This document shows, piece by piece, positions 22,936 through 37,000 of a stretch of 64,000 nucleotides of DNA. The stretch lies in assembly GCA_964019165.1 (NCBI GenBank), contig OZ025273.1:8720225-8784224 (forward strand). Direction: 5' to 3'. The notes beneath the pieces are model-generated. The model ran no database searches, was not told the origin of the DNA, and saw only the letters and a list, made by a program, of their open reading frames with translations. A program made the translations under genes and the position numbers. The DNA is from Mastigias papua (Eukaryota > Cnidaria > Scyphozoa > Rhizostomeae > Mastigiidae). Each line of letters begins with the position of its first letter. Within the stretch, counting starts at the first letter, position 1.

Positions 22936-25062
22936 TCCGATACATACCACATAAAAGCTTGTTAAGAATTTGTTTTCTCTATTATATATATAAAAGGAAC
23001 AGGCTAAATATAATCATCAGTCTATTTACAATATGTATTCATAATCTCCTGGGCATCAGCGTTCATACATACTTTTTTACAAGAATGCCTAGTTTATTGC
23101 TGAGCCTAAATATTCTTAAAATTTTGGGCCTGAAAATATCTTAAATTATTCTTATATTTTTGTGATTTTCTGCATTAATACTTGTATAGGCTATATTCTT
23201 ACATTAAAAGTATATCACTGATACTCTCCAAAGAGTTTACTGAGTCGCGTCATAGCAAAAATGACTCCCAGATTGGATAAGTGAAGCTGGCATTTGTTTT
23301 GTTGTCTAAAGAAAACTCAAATAAGCAAAATATCTTAACCTTGATGGAACTTGAGCCTTGCAATATTTTAAATCATTTTTAAATTTAAGATATTTTGAGC
23401 CTTGATATTCTTATAGACTATATTCTTATAAAAGATGTGTGTCCAATTTTTCATACTACATGAAGGGTACATTACCAATTGCAAAGGTGACAGATTCCAG
23501 TCATTATTCATGTCCCTAACAATACATATCGTAAAATATTGAACATTCGACCACCTCGATATATACCCACAAGAATATAAGCCCACAATAAACGGGATTC
23601 CTAACATAAATAAATCCATGGCTCATTCACACGGCTATACTTTAATTCAGCTTTTGATCAGAACCTTCCAAGAGGAACCTATCAATCAGATAGCCAGCAA
23701 ACGATTGCATGTCGTTGTCAAATTCGCAACGATCCTATTATTATCAGAGCTCTCAGGTTGCAAATATGTGAGTGAGATTTCCCTTGCGTAATGTCCAGGA
23801 AATTTTTCGGGCACTTCTTCAATGCTTGTAGGTAGAAGCTACAGAAGCCTCACGATGAGAATTTCGTATCAAATCTGGTCATTTATTCCAAGAAAGCCTG
23901 CAAAACCACCACCTATTCTTACCCAGACAACAAATTTGTTCCTTTTCAACTTTATACCAAAAAATTAAGAATAATTAGTGTTGTTTCCTTTTGTACGTGA
24001 AAGTGAAAACTTCTTCAGATGCGCGAGTCTCACGCCAACTTGCTCAAATGCGTGCTCTAGACTTGAGAGCTCTATATTATAGAAACCAAGGGAACTTTTG
24101 GACTCATGTTTGTTAACAATACTACGATCACCGATAGTTGAAGCAGATTTGTCAATGATAAAAGGCTGTACCATGGTTGATACAGATAATCTGATTCCAG
24201 AGAAAAGATGCGTGGATCATGGTATATTGCGTTCCAGGATAATAAACTCATAAAAACCCTCTTAGTTAGGTGCCCTACCAAACACGCTTCAGAGCTCTCC
24301 GTTTGGTATTTATGCCTTCATGATAGCTTCACATACAATTCATTTACGGAACTATATTCTGAGCTTAAAACCAGCATAAGCAATGACATTGTACTTGCCA
24401 CTAGTGCTTAATATGAATATTTCAACCCGTGTTACATATCATAAAAGCTTCAAGTCAATTCAATATAAGTTGCGTCGAGACGCATAGCACACGCAGATCG
24501 TGGCATACTATCGTAATCAGTAGTCACTTTATAGCTATTTGCGTCATTATGAGCCATTTCAACTTGTGTCCACATACATTCCTACATTCTAAAAGTCAAG
24601 AATCTGTTGCGTAATTATGGGCATTTAAACTTGTTAACTGCACCTTGGTAGATAGTCCCTTTGAAAGTCAGCGTTGGAGGTTTATTATGTTGGACCAATT
24701 ACCGGTGAAGTATCCCTTTTAATGATCACTAGGTGCAATTACTACTAGCTAAATACTCAGATGGTTGATTTGATGGAAAGCTGTGCAGCCACTCCATCAA
24801 AACAGCAACGCATTGTTTGGCAGTGTAATTAATGGATTTACCTTTTACGTCCGCAAGAAGAAATCACACAAAAGCATCTTTTTCTCTCCAAATAAAGTAT
24901 CAACATCAACTGTAACCCAGCGTTTGCGAGGTGAATCAGTCGCTATAGTAGACGTCCATTCTGTGATGTAGGCTAATCTTTCCGTCAAATCCTGAGATCT
25001 TTAACAGATTTAAAATCTGCCATAGCAGACACTGGTCACTGCCGTAATTTCGCATCGTATAT

Positions 25063-25647
25063 ATGATTCTTTATGATCTCCACACTAAATATATTTGCAT
25101 ATGGCTCTTTAACAAACAATCAAGTCAACCACAAATATGTCACCAGCGGACCCTATTGAAACCTAACTTTTCAATCGACCCCGTGTTTTCAGAAAAGCAA
25201 TGCGTTTCGTTTTGCTATCGTTCACATTTACATAAGAGTTTCCCAGACTATGGAGGCATTTCATCTCACGTTTGCATTTTAGATCCGATTGTCAACATTC
25301 ATCTCATAATCAACTTAGTTCCACGGAAATCTTGCAATGACTTAGTAGCTAAAAAGTGCCTTATGCACAAAGTTGCTACCAGTGCTTTGACAGAAAATCC
25401 AATATGTCCTTCATCATGTCCACTAAATCTGTTTTAACTAAAGAACACTTTGACTACAGAAAAAGGTCTACATAAAATAAAGATAGCTAATGGCACACTG
25501 GTGGAGCAGCTTCTTCAAAAGAAATTCATAACCATAGTGCTTAGAAAAACATCGCAGTTAATCGAAATAGCTGCACCTTTGCATCTTTGGCATCACTGCT
25601 GTTCTTATTTCAACCTGCAGCCTGCTTCTTGGTTGAATAGAGCATAA
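25063..25647 (+). other. Possibly decayed coding frame
   Basis: One plus-strand frame is open for 195 codons except for a single TAA at 25435-25437. Translation (start MILYDLHTKY, end FNLQPASWLNRA) matches no family I know. Long openness in AT-rich DNA hints at former coding, but composition could also explain it. Confidence 0.2.
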
Positions 25648-27709
25648 CATTTTAAGTCAAGGGCGTTCTCACATGCAAATTGCCAGCAATATGCATAATG
25701 GAAAACGCGGCGAAAAGCATAGTATCAGTCATCGGCCTTTTCTTGACAATGCGTGTATATAGCTTTTTAACTTCTCAGTGATAATTAAAAGTTCCTTTGC
25801 AAACTAGATTGCAAAGTTTCAGAACAGCTGCGTTATTCCATTAAAAGAAAAACTAACTTTTCATTCAGACTGCTTATTCTGTCATTCTCATCTATGTCCA
25901 ATTTGCCTGGTGCCCACAACGTGTTCCTAATTCTACGCCAACTTTTACAATACTATTTTTAGCCATGAACTTTGTACATGAATTTCTATTTATACTCAGA
26001 CAACTGATGAGCGTTGCGGGTGTAGGTTTGTAGCCTTAAGTTTATTCTGTGAAGTTAATTTTACAGCCCAATCATGAAAAAAGGTGTATATATTATAACA
26101 TCGCGAAGACCACGTCTTGGGTCTCTATTTAGTTTGCCACAATCTAGTGTCGGTGTCCTCGTAAAATTGCGCTAAGAAAGAAGACGTATTTAAAAAGTGC
26201 TATTTTCTGAACTGCAATAAAGTGCCACAAAAAAGACCAATAGTTGACAGGGGCAGCCCCATCCCCCACATACTGGAGGATCGTAGTGGAGTGCCCCCTT
26301 TAGGGATTACGACCTCTAGTATAACTTACAATAAATCTGCAACTGAAGGATGACCGGCAGAGAGAAAATTATGTCCCCTCAGACATTAGTTCTAAAGGTG
26401 TTGGTAAATGACTTGAGTTCATTGCATACTACTACGGCACATTTTTGATTATATTATCAATTAAATTTTTCTCGGGTATAATATTTACTGGTCAGAAGAA
26501 CACGAAAAGGAGCAAACCAAATACAATGTCAATACTATGATCGCTACGCAGGCAGTCCATAAAATATGTTATATGGGGTCTCTCACTTTAATATAATCAT
26601 GAGTCAATCCGCCTCTGCTTGCTTCCACCCCAGAAACATTTAAATAGTAATATTCTCACAAATAAAGAAAAACAAATCCATTCTTACAGTAGGCACAAGT
26701 GGTTAATGAACCCAAGCACCAGGGTACCTCGTCTACTGTATTAGTAAGTATAGTGAAAGCTAAATGTCTGGGGAAATGCACAAGTACAAGGGGATAGAGT
26801 TTGCTAATATTGTTCAGTCCCAGCTATGCTCAGAATATCATCTTATTTGACAAGAGAAACCGCAAGATAATAGAGAAGCTTATTGAAAAGATTAGATTGT
26901 TGGGAGAAGCTAATATAATTCATAGTCAATAACGGAATTACCACAATCACAATGGGCAACAGTTTCTATAAAATCATTTGATAGTGCTACTTTTGTACAT
27001 GCTCATATCCATACACTTCGTTAAATGCAAACAGCGCAAATAGTTCAAAAGTGTCCAAATCAAAGGTCTTATATTTTCGGACATTATCTACCCCCTGGTA
27101 GATACTGCATGGAACACCAATATACGTACAAATATAGGCTAAATGCTTTGACTCTTTGTAGTGGACACTATCTACCTTTCAAAAGGAGCATTCACCAATA
27201 GATGAAATAGTGATAATTCAAGTTGTCGGATTAAGATTCTCAAAGAATATCATTTGATTTTGGTTAGAAGTATGCACCAAAATATGATAGACATTATGTA
27301 ACACTGCTAGCACACATTAAAGTCTTGCTACGCTGGGTTTATAAATTGAAACCGAAATTCTGTGAGCTTAAGATTGTCTTTTGTTTAGCATCTGCTTTTC
27401 CCACTCATCAGGTAACAAAACTTGAACTTTCCATACAATAGAGACATTGTATCTCACTTCGAACAGAAAACGTATGATCTGTATCAGTTATTATGGGACA
27501 GACACCTAGCTGGAATTCAAATTTTTGTCATGATTTATGACGATTAATGTAAGTAGCAGTTGCAACTGAATGTACGCTTACGTATAGACTGTGGACTTCT
27601 AAAATCAAGCAGTTACTCATGGGATCGTCAAAGGCCTCGCCATTAAATAGAGGCTTTGCAATACTTCTTCCCAATGGGCTCAGAAAACCCTATGACAGGC
27701 TTTTATGCT

Positions 27710-28288
27710 TCAGTTGTATGGTTTCCCTTTGAGCTTTTCAAACGATGATCCAGTAGTGTAAACGATTGAAGGCGTTGGCTGCAATCTAGGCAACTTGAAT
27801 TCGTCATCTTTCCGCCATCGTTCGTCATGTTTGAGTCTGGCATTATCGAAAAGCGTCTGCAGATCTTCAGCACTTCTCGAGAATGCCCTTGGCTTCATTA
27901 TCCTTCCAGTCGTCTGTATTGATTGAAAACCAGCCGTCGGAAGACGGTGGTTCATCGGCCTCTTGGTTATATTCTTCACATCTGTTACGATATTATTTTC
28001 TGCAAGAGATGTTTCCCTACGTAGATCTTCTGTGGAGCGTGAAAGCATTCTATTCTGCCTGAATGCAGCTTTCACTTTCATTCTACTTGATTCAAGAGCT
28101 CTCTGCCGCTTTTTCCAATCATCAACAAGTTTTTTCTTCTCTGTCTGCTGTCTTCGCAAGAATGCGCTATAGTCAATATCAAGCCTTTTCTTGCACTGCT
28201 TTAAACTGACGAAGAAGGCTGTTTTTCGTGCTCCCATTGCACGTTTCAAAGTTTTTGACAAAGTCCTAAGATCCTCCTCGCTTCCCAT
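27710..28288 (-). CDS. Hypothetical basic protein with SRS(T/A)EDL motifs, single exon
   Basis: 192 codons from ATG 28286-28288 to the stop at 27710. Family not recognised. Residues about 1-75 are a charged helix (LKRAMGARKTAFFVSLKQCK, RRQQTEKKKLVDDWKKRQR). Two copies of a short motif follow: LSRSTEDLRRE and FSRSAEDLQTL, about 55 residues apart; each is a basophilic-kinase-like site. The end is EFKLPRLQPTPSIV and a basic tail. No signal peptide, membrane span or enzyme motif. The helix LERERTNLVRRW in the ORF at 19199 lines up with TEKKKLVDDW here, and EIRLPYIK with EFKLPRLQ, so a diverged paralogue pair is possible. Confidence 0.55.
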   Translation of the reverse strand: MGSEEDLRTLSKTLKRAMGARKTAFFVSLKQCKKRLDIDYSAFLRRQQTEKKKLVDDWKKRQRALESSRMKVKAAFRQNRMLSRSTEDLRRETSLAENNIVTDVKNITKRPMNHRLPTAGFQSIQTTGRIMKPRAFSRSAEDLQTLFDNARLKHDERWRKDDEFKLPRLQPTPSIVYTTGSSFEKLKGKPYN

Positions 28289-30501
28289 CCGCAACTCAAT
28301 GAACAAATCCCAAGTTATACACCAACTGTCTTGATCGTATAACAGAAAGGTTTTACTTCAACTCCTTAGATCTTCAGACAATTATTACCTGAACAGGAAG
28401 GAATCTGTTCCGTAGTACAACAATTAGCGATGCTGAAACACAAGTAAAATTTCGTATTGAAGGGAGACGACCATTATATAGCAGTTGTCTCCATTTCCCG
28501 CTTCTTTTAAAATATTCCCAATTGAATACAGATTTCTGATAAAAGGTGTCGGTAACGATCAATTGAATAGAACAAAATACTATTTGAATAGAATACCAAG
28601 AAAATGCAGGTAATTTAGCTGCTGTGGGTTTGCGTAATAAAATATCTTCTAATGAATTCAGGTGTAATATTCAAATTGAAAAGAAGGAGATTTGTAACAA
28701 GGGAAATTACGTAGTGTATTAATGTGTGAAGTGGGTGAAGTTGAAGAGATTCTAATAGATGCAAGATTCAGTGGCGAACTTGATTCAATCGAAAAAAGGA
28801 GATCTCTAACTCTAGTTTCCTTTGGAAAACTAACTGATCTATAAGCATGTTTAAAAGCATCTGTACGAATGGATAGGCTAAATAAGAGTTGCGTCAGAGC
28901 AAAAGCAGAAACACATAGCATCTGAAATGGTCGTGATAATAAAGAAGATTAAAAATTGTTTCACTAAAGCACGAGAAAGCTGAAACATTCCATATCATAA
29001 TGGATGTATTTGTTTTCGTCCGATAATACTTGGTAAGTACTTGGTACCTCTCGCATACACTACGTATCCAATTATCAATTGCAAGCAACTAAAATAAACT
29101 TTAAAGGAAAGCATTCAAGTAGGCTTCTCCGCCATTGCCATTTGTATCGTCCACCAGTGTTCTGCACATGCGCTAAAAATCGGAGTTTGTTATTGCATAT
29201 GAAAAGGGTCTATGGAGTGTTCCCGCGTTTTTGTGCGATAGTGAAATTCAGCAGTGCCACCAGGCTATTTGCCATTGTCCCAATATTCCTGCTCCCTCTA
29301 TTGTGTTAGGCGATAACTTCTATAGAGTTACTTATTTGGCATCATATACAAACTCTTTGGTACTAATTTCAAGGCAGAATAACATCATTCCCAATATTGA
29401 AACCGAAAACTAATGAGTACTTAGTGTGCGGTGTAATCTTGTCAGATTTGGAACAAAGACCAATGCGGTTCGATAAAATTTGTTATATTATCCCACAATT
29501 GCAATGCACAAACTGCTTTAAACTGCAAAGGCAAGGTGTAACAAGGTACCCGTACAACGAAGTGACCAATAGCGTACCAACCATAATAACAATAATAATT
29601 TGTCATACCCAACAAGCTCATCCAATTCACACACTAATTATCCTCTTCCTAAAAGTATACGCAAGCCATGCCTGTTTCCGAATTAACCATTACAAAGCGT
29701 TATCTCATTACAAACGGACTTTGAAGCAATAGAGAAAAAACCAGATATCTCATTCAATGCTTAAAAAAATTACAAATTGGTAAAAGACAAATAACAGAAT
29801 AATACACATACGTGAAAAATAACATAATAGAGTATTGATAAAACTAACATACTAAATTTATGAAGAAATTATTGGACTATGAATAAAGAAGGAAATTTGG
29901 TATTCTCAAGCAAACTTTGATGCAAGTTGCATGATTCAGATTTAAAAATACAAATTCTGAAAGAATCAATGAGTTGAAAGGGTGCTTGTTTAAATAAAGC
30001 TACCTTATTGAGAACATGAGTATACTCTTAACATCTGGCCTAGATTGCAAAGACGTTGACTCTCCGTGGGCCAGAGAATGCTTCTAAGATAATCTGGTTC
30101 CAGTTAATGTGGGTAAAACAAGTTCACTTTAAATCTAAAAGTTCGGGCAAGCGAACCCAATTTTGGGTGGTTTCATCTGTTCCAAAGATCGCAGGGAGTA
30201 ACAGTTGTTTACTACGAATCCCAACGGACAAACACGAAGCAAAAAATACTACAGAAAATGCCTGAAGAGAGGAGAGATTTCAGATATAAAACATTTGTTC
30301 CTACCTTACATTCAATGCACCAAGATCATTGTGCCATCCTTGCGATCTCTAGCAAACCCTGCAGCCTCACAAGCGCTAAGTTTATAGGTATCATAAAAAT
30401 ATAGATAAAAATATCATTGATTGTTCAATGGTTTAATTATGACCTATGTACATATCTACAATACTCCCACGAAAGGTCGTTCCTGGTTGAATGTCAACAC
30501 G
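28289..30501. other. Intergenic, nothing recognised
   Basis: AT-rich DNA between the orphan ORF and the CDC7 stop. Short plus-strand ORFs at 29079-29732 show no domain. No AATAAA was found on the minus strand close to the CDC7 stop. Confidence 0.5.
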
Positions 30502-31076
30502 TCAACTGGTTAAAAACTGGTGATTTAAAGCGTCCGAGGCGCTTATACGTTGCGAAGAGTCCAGTGTCAAACACTTTGATAATAAATCGTAAGCTGAATC
30601 CGGTATGCAGTAACAATCACCTGCCATTATATTAGAGGCTACGACACTCTTATTCCTGATTTCTGGTCGCGTACTATCCACAGTAATAGTAACACTACTC
30701 TTGACCTGTGACGAGTTGGTGTCTATCGCATTTGTCAGTTCCTCGGTCCTTTCACTGCTTCTTAGGCCTTGACGCTTGCTGGGACTATTCAAGCTAACTT
30801 TAACGTTTGACTGCGTTGTACCTTCGCTACGTTTCAAGACGCCGTCTGGAGCACGGGAACACGTTGCAGTACAATATGAATTCGTACTGTTGACATCGTC
30901 ATCAACAATCTCACTAAAATTTTCGATTTTCGCTCGTTTAGACTTTCCATCTATTGAAGAATACTTTCTTTTATGTCTAGAAATATGGTGATATTTGCAT
31001 GTTCTCTGTTGCAGTCTCTCGCAAAGGGTTTTAAGTTCAATCGGAGCCACTTGATGTGAACAGGTCAAATTCTTTC
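30502..31076 (-). CDS. CDC7: CDC7 exon 10: kinase insert 3 and C-lobe end
   Basis: 191 codons including the stop. It starts KNLTCSHQVAPIELKTLCER, which matches the segment after the alpha-G region in human CDC7. A Ser/Arg/Asp-rich insert with KHKR- and KSKRAK-type basic clusters follows, then the final kinase helices ending NHQFLTS. The insert is where DBF4 contacts map in this family. Confidence 0.93.
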
Positions 31077-34000
31077 CTGAAAGGTGAGGTAGAAGCTATA
31101 TGAGGTTTTCAAACCATCACCATTATACTGGAATTGATCAAGGCTACAGATTTCTTTGATTTAAATCCGCTTACACACTTCAAGAACATGAACGTATGGT
31201 AACAAGAACTATCTGCTACAAACTGATCAAACTATGAACAGGCCTCTGTAATTTACAATATATCCTACATTGGATACTTAAAAGGTGCTGCTATAAAGTT
31301 TTACCAAGCGGTATGGACACATTTCATCCCACAAAACCCATGGCAGATGCTGTGTACAACGGTCTAAACCTGGGAAATTGCATTTTCAAGGCAAATTGAC
31401 AGAGATTCGGGCTTAAATATTCAGAACTGACAAGGAACTTCTGTTGCCAATAAAAACGAACATGTTCATAACTTTGTTTCTACTTTATGACGGCAATGAG
31501 GACATGCAATGAGGCTCAAAAAGATAATTTTGCAAAGTATACCGATAAAGCTCTCATAGATAAAGAACTATACATATACCTTTCTTCCAATGACAGGGTA
31601 TCTTGCATTAATAACGAATAAGTTATCTTCAATGGCAGTCTTCTATATTCTTTATAACTATCAGTATAGCATAAGAAATTACTTGCGCTGTCGCAGACAC
31701 GAACATTGCTTTCTAACGTTGGAGTTTCACTACAGAAAGAAATGAATGCATATCATTGCGAAATACTACCCACCCAAACGGCTACCAACTGCAACTACTT
31801 CCTCGGTGCCAAATACTGATATGATCTGTGCTAGTGATGATAAGTCGTCCTTTGCCTTAAAGAATGGGTAACGTCCACTCAAAAATGATAGGAGGATGAT
31901 GCCGGCTGACCAGATATCGACGGCTACGAAAAAAATGTTGATATTAAGCAAGTATACAAATTTGCTGGTAGTAATTAACTGCAAACAAGACTGAGCATTG
32001 GAGTTATTACACTTAGGTTGCCATACTGAGTTAAGTGACAAGGTAGTTTTCAAAACCAATGGCTAAACAATTTCGATGCTATGTCGTTCACTTGCCAGAT
32101 AACTAATAAGAGACAGTTAAATGGTGCGATCAGCCAAGTCAATTAATTATGAGCATTTAAATACCCTTTTCACGCCCTTGTATCTCCCAACTAGCACTAA
32201 AACTCTTCATAGGTTTGGCTTTTTGTCACTGAGGTTTAGCTGATAGCTGTGGCATTGGAAAGGGTTTTCTACTATTGACACGCCTATGATAGAAGGCCCA
32301 AAGATATGCAAGCAAAATGAGGCAATCTAAACACATGTATCACGAATTGTAAATTGCAAAATGTGGTCACTTCTCTAAGCTCGTTTGGTTTTCCAGTTTG
32401 GTGTTCTATTTTGGTTATGAGGATAATTCTATGCATACAGTAGATTGGCTTATTTGACTTATGAAAACTCGTATCTTTAGCTGGTGATAAGTTTTTCATC
32501 TCTGATAGAAGTAGGTTATAAATGTTAGGACAGGTAGGAAAGTTTCCTTCCACTTTTTAGGTGCCAACCGATCCTTCACAGTCTTACCAGTTCACCTTTC
32601 TCATTTCCATACGAATTCGTTATTTGAAAATATAGTGATTTCTGGTTCCAGAAGTTACCTGTTGTTTGATATGGATGCTTCATCAGTACCTCTGGTGCCC
32701 TAAAGCCTGATGTGCCAGCGCGTGGTGCGATCTGTCCAGGCCTGTAGAATAGCAACGAAGTAGCAATAACAGAATGGAAGCTACCGGACCAACATGACAT
32801 TTAGGTTGCAAAAATAGAGCAAGAGGGTCAGCAGGAACGAAAGGGGGCAGAAGATCACAGATGAGCGAAGTGAACCCAAAAACTGGGACTTCGTAGCTAA
32901 TTATGGAGGAATTCGCTCTCATGCCTTAACACGATACAAGTGCCATACCTTTTTCACAAAAGGGCACTTCTGATCACTTTTACCCCCCTTAGAAATGACA
33001 GGGGGCACTTACCCCGCCCCCTTTCTCCGGTGTCCCTGGATCTATGCTCTGCTAGCCCTTCAGTCTTAGGCTCTATCAGTTGTATTCTCGATATCATTTT
33101 TTTTTCATTAAAACGCTCTTTACAGTTGGTTATTCACAAATATGTACAATTTTTAAAACAAAGCATTTAATTCTAATCAATTACAACTAAGGTCATAAAA
33201 AGATAAAGAAGAAAAATGCTTACTAGTAATGATAAACAAACAAACAATCAAACAAACAAACAACCAAACAAACAAAACAGGTCGCGGTGTGGGATAAGTG
33301 CTAGATGTTACACCCCAGACCACATCAATATTAATTTTCAAAAAGAAGGCTAAGTCACATGGCTGACAAATAAAGCTATTGTTTGGGCTACACATTTATG
33401 AAGTCCATACGGGGGGGGGTTAGGGGAGTCAATAAGAATGAATGTAAATTGTGGATGGTGTGGGAAGGGGGATGGTTCCAACACTAAAATGTGAACATCT
33501 AGACATCTACATCTCTCGCTTTCCCATTTGCAAAAAATCTCTTGTGTACACTGTCGCTACACTGTTTCTGCCTTCTGGCATAGATCTGTTATTGGTTGAG
33601 TACCTTAAGCTAGAAACCTTCATGTGAAATTGGAAATTTTGACTCATCTGAATACATAAATAAACTGGAAATGGTGTTTAAATATGGCAAGATTTTCTAC
33701 AACTAATGTAACTTTATTTCTATTCCATTTGAATTTATGGTCACTTGGAGAGTAGTATAAAAGATTGGACATCAATAAAAGGGGGCTTCTGCAATTCGAC
33801 AGTATTGGACGTTTCAGGATGATGAGGAAGGGGGAGGCAAAGTTTTAGTACTTTTGTGAGGACTTCATACAGTCAAGAAGTTGGTATGAGCGGTATAAAA
33901 AAGCAAAAACTACGGATACCCATGCCAATGCATCAAGAAACAAGAATAACAGTGTGTCATATAGATTACTGCTAGAGAATGCCGCTATGTAAAGTATTAA

Positions 34001-37000
34001 CACGTAAAGCAAATGGCAAGATGATCCATGTAAAGAAGACAAATACCTAGAACAGCAGAAAGAACACACAGATGTAGAGGGATGCCCTGCTTGGTGACCA
34101 ATCTTGCAAAGTACATCTGACTTCAAATGTGGCTCAGAACGGTGTCTCTTGCCTCTTGCAGTGCATTTGCTGCCTCTCGATGCGCTCCTTCGTGCATCTG
34201 TGCCAGTCCCTGCCATGCATTCCTGGCTTCTAAGTGTTTCCTTGGAGCTACTTCGAGTCTTGGCAATTGAGTGCCCGCCCCCTTTGTCATCTATAAATAC
34301 AGAACCACAGTAAAAAAATAAAAAATTCCTTGAATTGGAACATAAATCAAAGCAGCTAACAAAGGCAATCCCATTTAACCTATTCCCAAACAACTCGCAT
34401 TAGCTACAACTCCGTAAAGTCGCATTCATCCATACTGGATAAAAGTGATCAAATTAAACTACATATAGCTAAACTCAAATGCATCTCAAATTTCATAGAG
34501 TGCAAATACTGTAATATATATTTCCACTGATTATTACTAGAGTACATAATATATGCTAGCTAACTCTACGTAAGCTATGGCCAAACTATAAGCTTTATGC
34601 GGAACAAATCTAAACATTGGTTTCATTTTACAGTTCACAATTGTTCTTTAATTGTGCAAGTGGTTTGGTCAAGATCTATCTATGAATAATTGAATGAAGG
34701 TGAACGCACTACATAAGTAAAGGGCATAATCAAACAAACAAACATTTCTGCTATCAATGGTTTCATCTAATCAAGAAAAAGGAACAAATCATGATAAAAT
34801 CCGGACAGCAAAAATTGATCCAGCGAATGAAATCTAGCCAACAACTCTAGCCAGTAAAACCTAGTCAACAGATTCTAGCCAACAAAGCCCATGAAGCAAT
34901 ATCTAGCCAACAAAATCTAGCAAGAAAAATCCAGACAAAAAGCTCTACCCAACAAACTGTAGCTAGCAAAATCTAGCAAGATATATCTAGCCGTTCTGTA
35001 GACAGCTCTTAATAGTCCTGGCGCATCCTTTGGCGATCTCAAAATGAAAGGAAACCCTGTCAAAGCTTCATATTACAGTCAATTCTTCACATTACATTAC
35101 TATATAAAACTACTTCAAATCATAAATCGCTATATAACACTATTTCAAATCGTATCATATTTTGAAGCATTGGATTACAATATATCATATTTTGTTATAT
35201 CATATCATATTACATTACACAATGCTAATAATCATATTACCTATTGTCACACTGTACTTTGATACTAAATCATATCCAATATTATACTAGATTATATCCA
35301 TAAAATTGTAATATGCCAAAATATATCGTACTATTTCATAGCTGGTTAAGATACCAAAATATGACGTCTTCCGCCCTGCGTTAATTAACATTGCATTTTA
35401 TCATATAGTTTGTAATTTGGGTAGTGTTTTCTCAATCCCACCCCTGGTATACACAACTATATCAAGATTAAGAGGGCTTGCAATAAGGTGTCTATTGTCG
35501 GGATTTGCCCTGTACAAAGAAGGCCCAACTTGGAAGGTCGAGTACTTGAAACATGGGAGGTTGTAAAATTTTAAGAGGTCCACATTAATGAACTTGAAAG
35601 CTGTAAAAAGCTGACGTCCCTTGTAACATAGACTTGAATCGAGTTGCTCAACACAGTGGGACCGGAGATAGGCGACTTCTCAATAAATCATTAGTAAAGC
35701 AAAAATTCAATTTGCTGATCAATCAAGGGTGTGGGCAAAATCGACTACACATGAGCACTGGCTCAAAAGCATGTCAAGATAGTTATTTAAAGATGCATTA
35801 ACAGGTACTAGCTCAAGGGAAGTTAACATACCATAGGATTCTGAAGGAGAGTGTCAGTAATGATACTGGAAAGCGATGGAATGGAAATGACGTGCCAGAC
35901 TATACAACAGGCAGTGATTTATGGTCGAAGTATGACACAGTAGTCAGAGTTCTTAAAGGGTAATTCAACCAAAACTATTGCTGGGGAGTATCAGAACTAA
36001 AACTTAAGAAACTCATAGCACAGCTGCAATGAGTGGGGCTTGTCAAACAAAAAGAAACCAAAACCGATAAGAAAAGTGAAGAGGTTACTGTAATTACAAT
36101 GAAACTCCCCCCCCCCCCATACATTATCAATAACTCTCAAGTGTACTGTTAAATTTTCAATAGGATCATAGTGTCCGTCCTTATGTTGCAGTAAGAAGAT
36201 GATCAAAACTAACCGCCCAATTTCAATAAAATCATAGTGTCTGTAAGTTTACCCAGAGAGCGGTCAAAAAATCGTAAAGGAGTTAACTGCTTCACGCTTA
36301 GTTGATACATTTAGATACAGAACGGCAAATGAATACTGTGAAGAGAATAACCATCATAGTTTCAATTCGATATCATAATCAGAAACCGGTCTATCCTTAC
36401 TGGTAATGGATAAGCGTCATCTTTTCAATACGATCAGTGGCTAAGGGAGCGGTCATTATTTATGGCCGGTGTGGGGACTGAAGAGAAAGTGCTACATGCC
36501 CTCAAAGAAAGTTTACCCCACCATTTGCTTAAGTCAAATTTTCTTTACCCCACCAAAGGAAAACAATAAAACAAGGGTGTATTGATGCTTAAATATGGTA
36601 TATGTCTTTACACTACCCCTGTGAAAACAGTGAAGGAGCTTTAACCACGTAATGTTCAATAGGACCACAAGTTTCACATATTATGGTGAGAGACTGGTCC
36701 ATGGCTACCCGTAGGCAGAAAAAACCATGTTATATCTATTCAATAGGGTCGCAGTTTCTACACGATGCAGGGGTCAAAATAAACCTAAAAAAGGAATGCC
36801 ATTGTGACCGACCACCAAGAAATTTCCAGTGCTCACTCATTTCAGCTGATTGGATGGTCACAAACACCTCAAAATCAAAATAGCAATAAAAATGTTTCAA
36901 CTTGTTTTTCACTGCTGCAGAAACATGATTGAGGAAATTCATGACAAATAGCAACTTCAAGCTTAGAGTAAAGCCGCAAAAAGATCACATTTGCCTTTCC

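Larger units (their letters stand above)
20991..27709. other. Intergenic, no recognised gene
   Basis: 6.7 kb of AT-rich DNA. It holds a G-rich dispersed motif (22880-22935) and a run of short plus-strand ORFs between 24208 and 25647 with no recognisable domain. Left of the SINE, 20160-20280 (minus) has a retroelement-tail look (GTGCTGCCTTATGCGCC followed by AACTTTAACTTTGA), but this is weak. Confidence 0.5.

Noticed and set aside
32284..32553. Minus-strand ORF in a CDC7 intron
   Set aside because: Not needed for a complete, in-phase CDC7 and matches nothing.
35738..35752. VVDF on the minus strand as the CDC7 DFG exon
   Set aside because: It lacks the Gly and surrounding family residues; the true DFG exon is 37551-37612.
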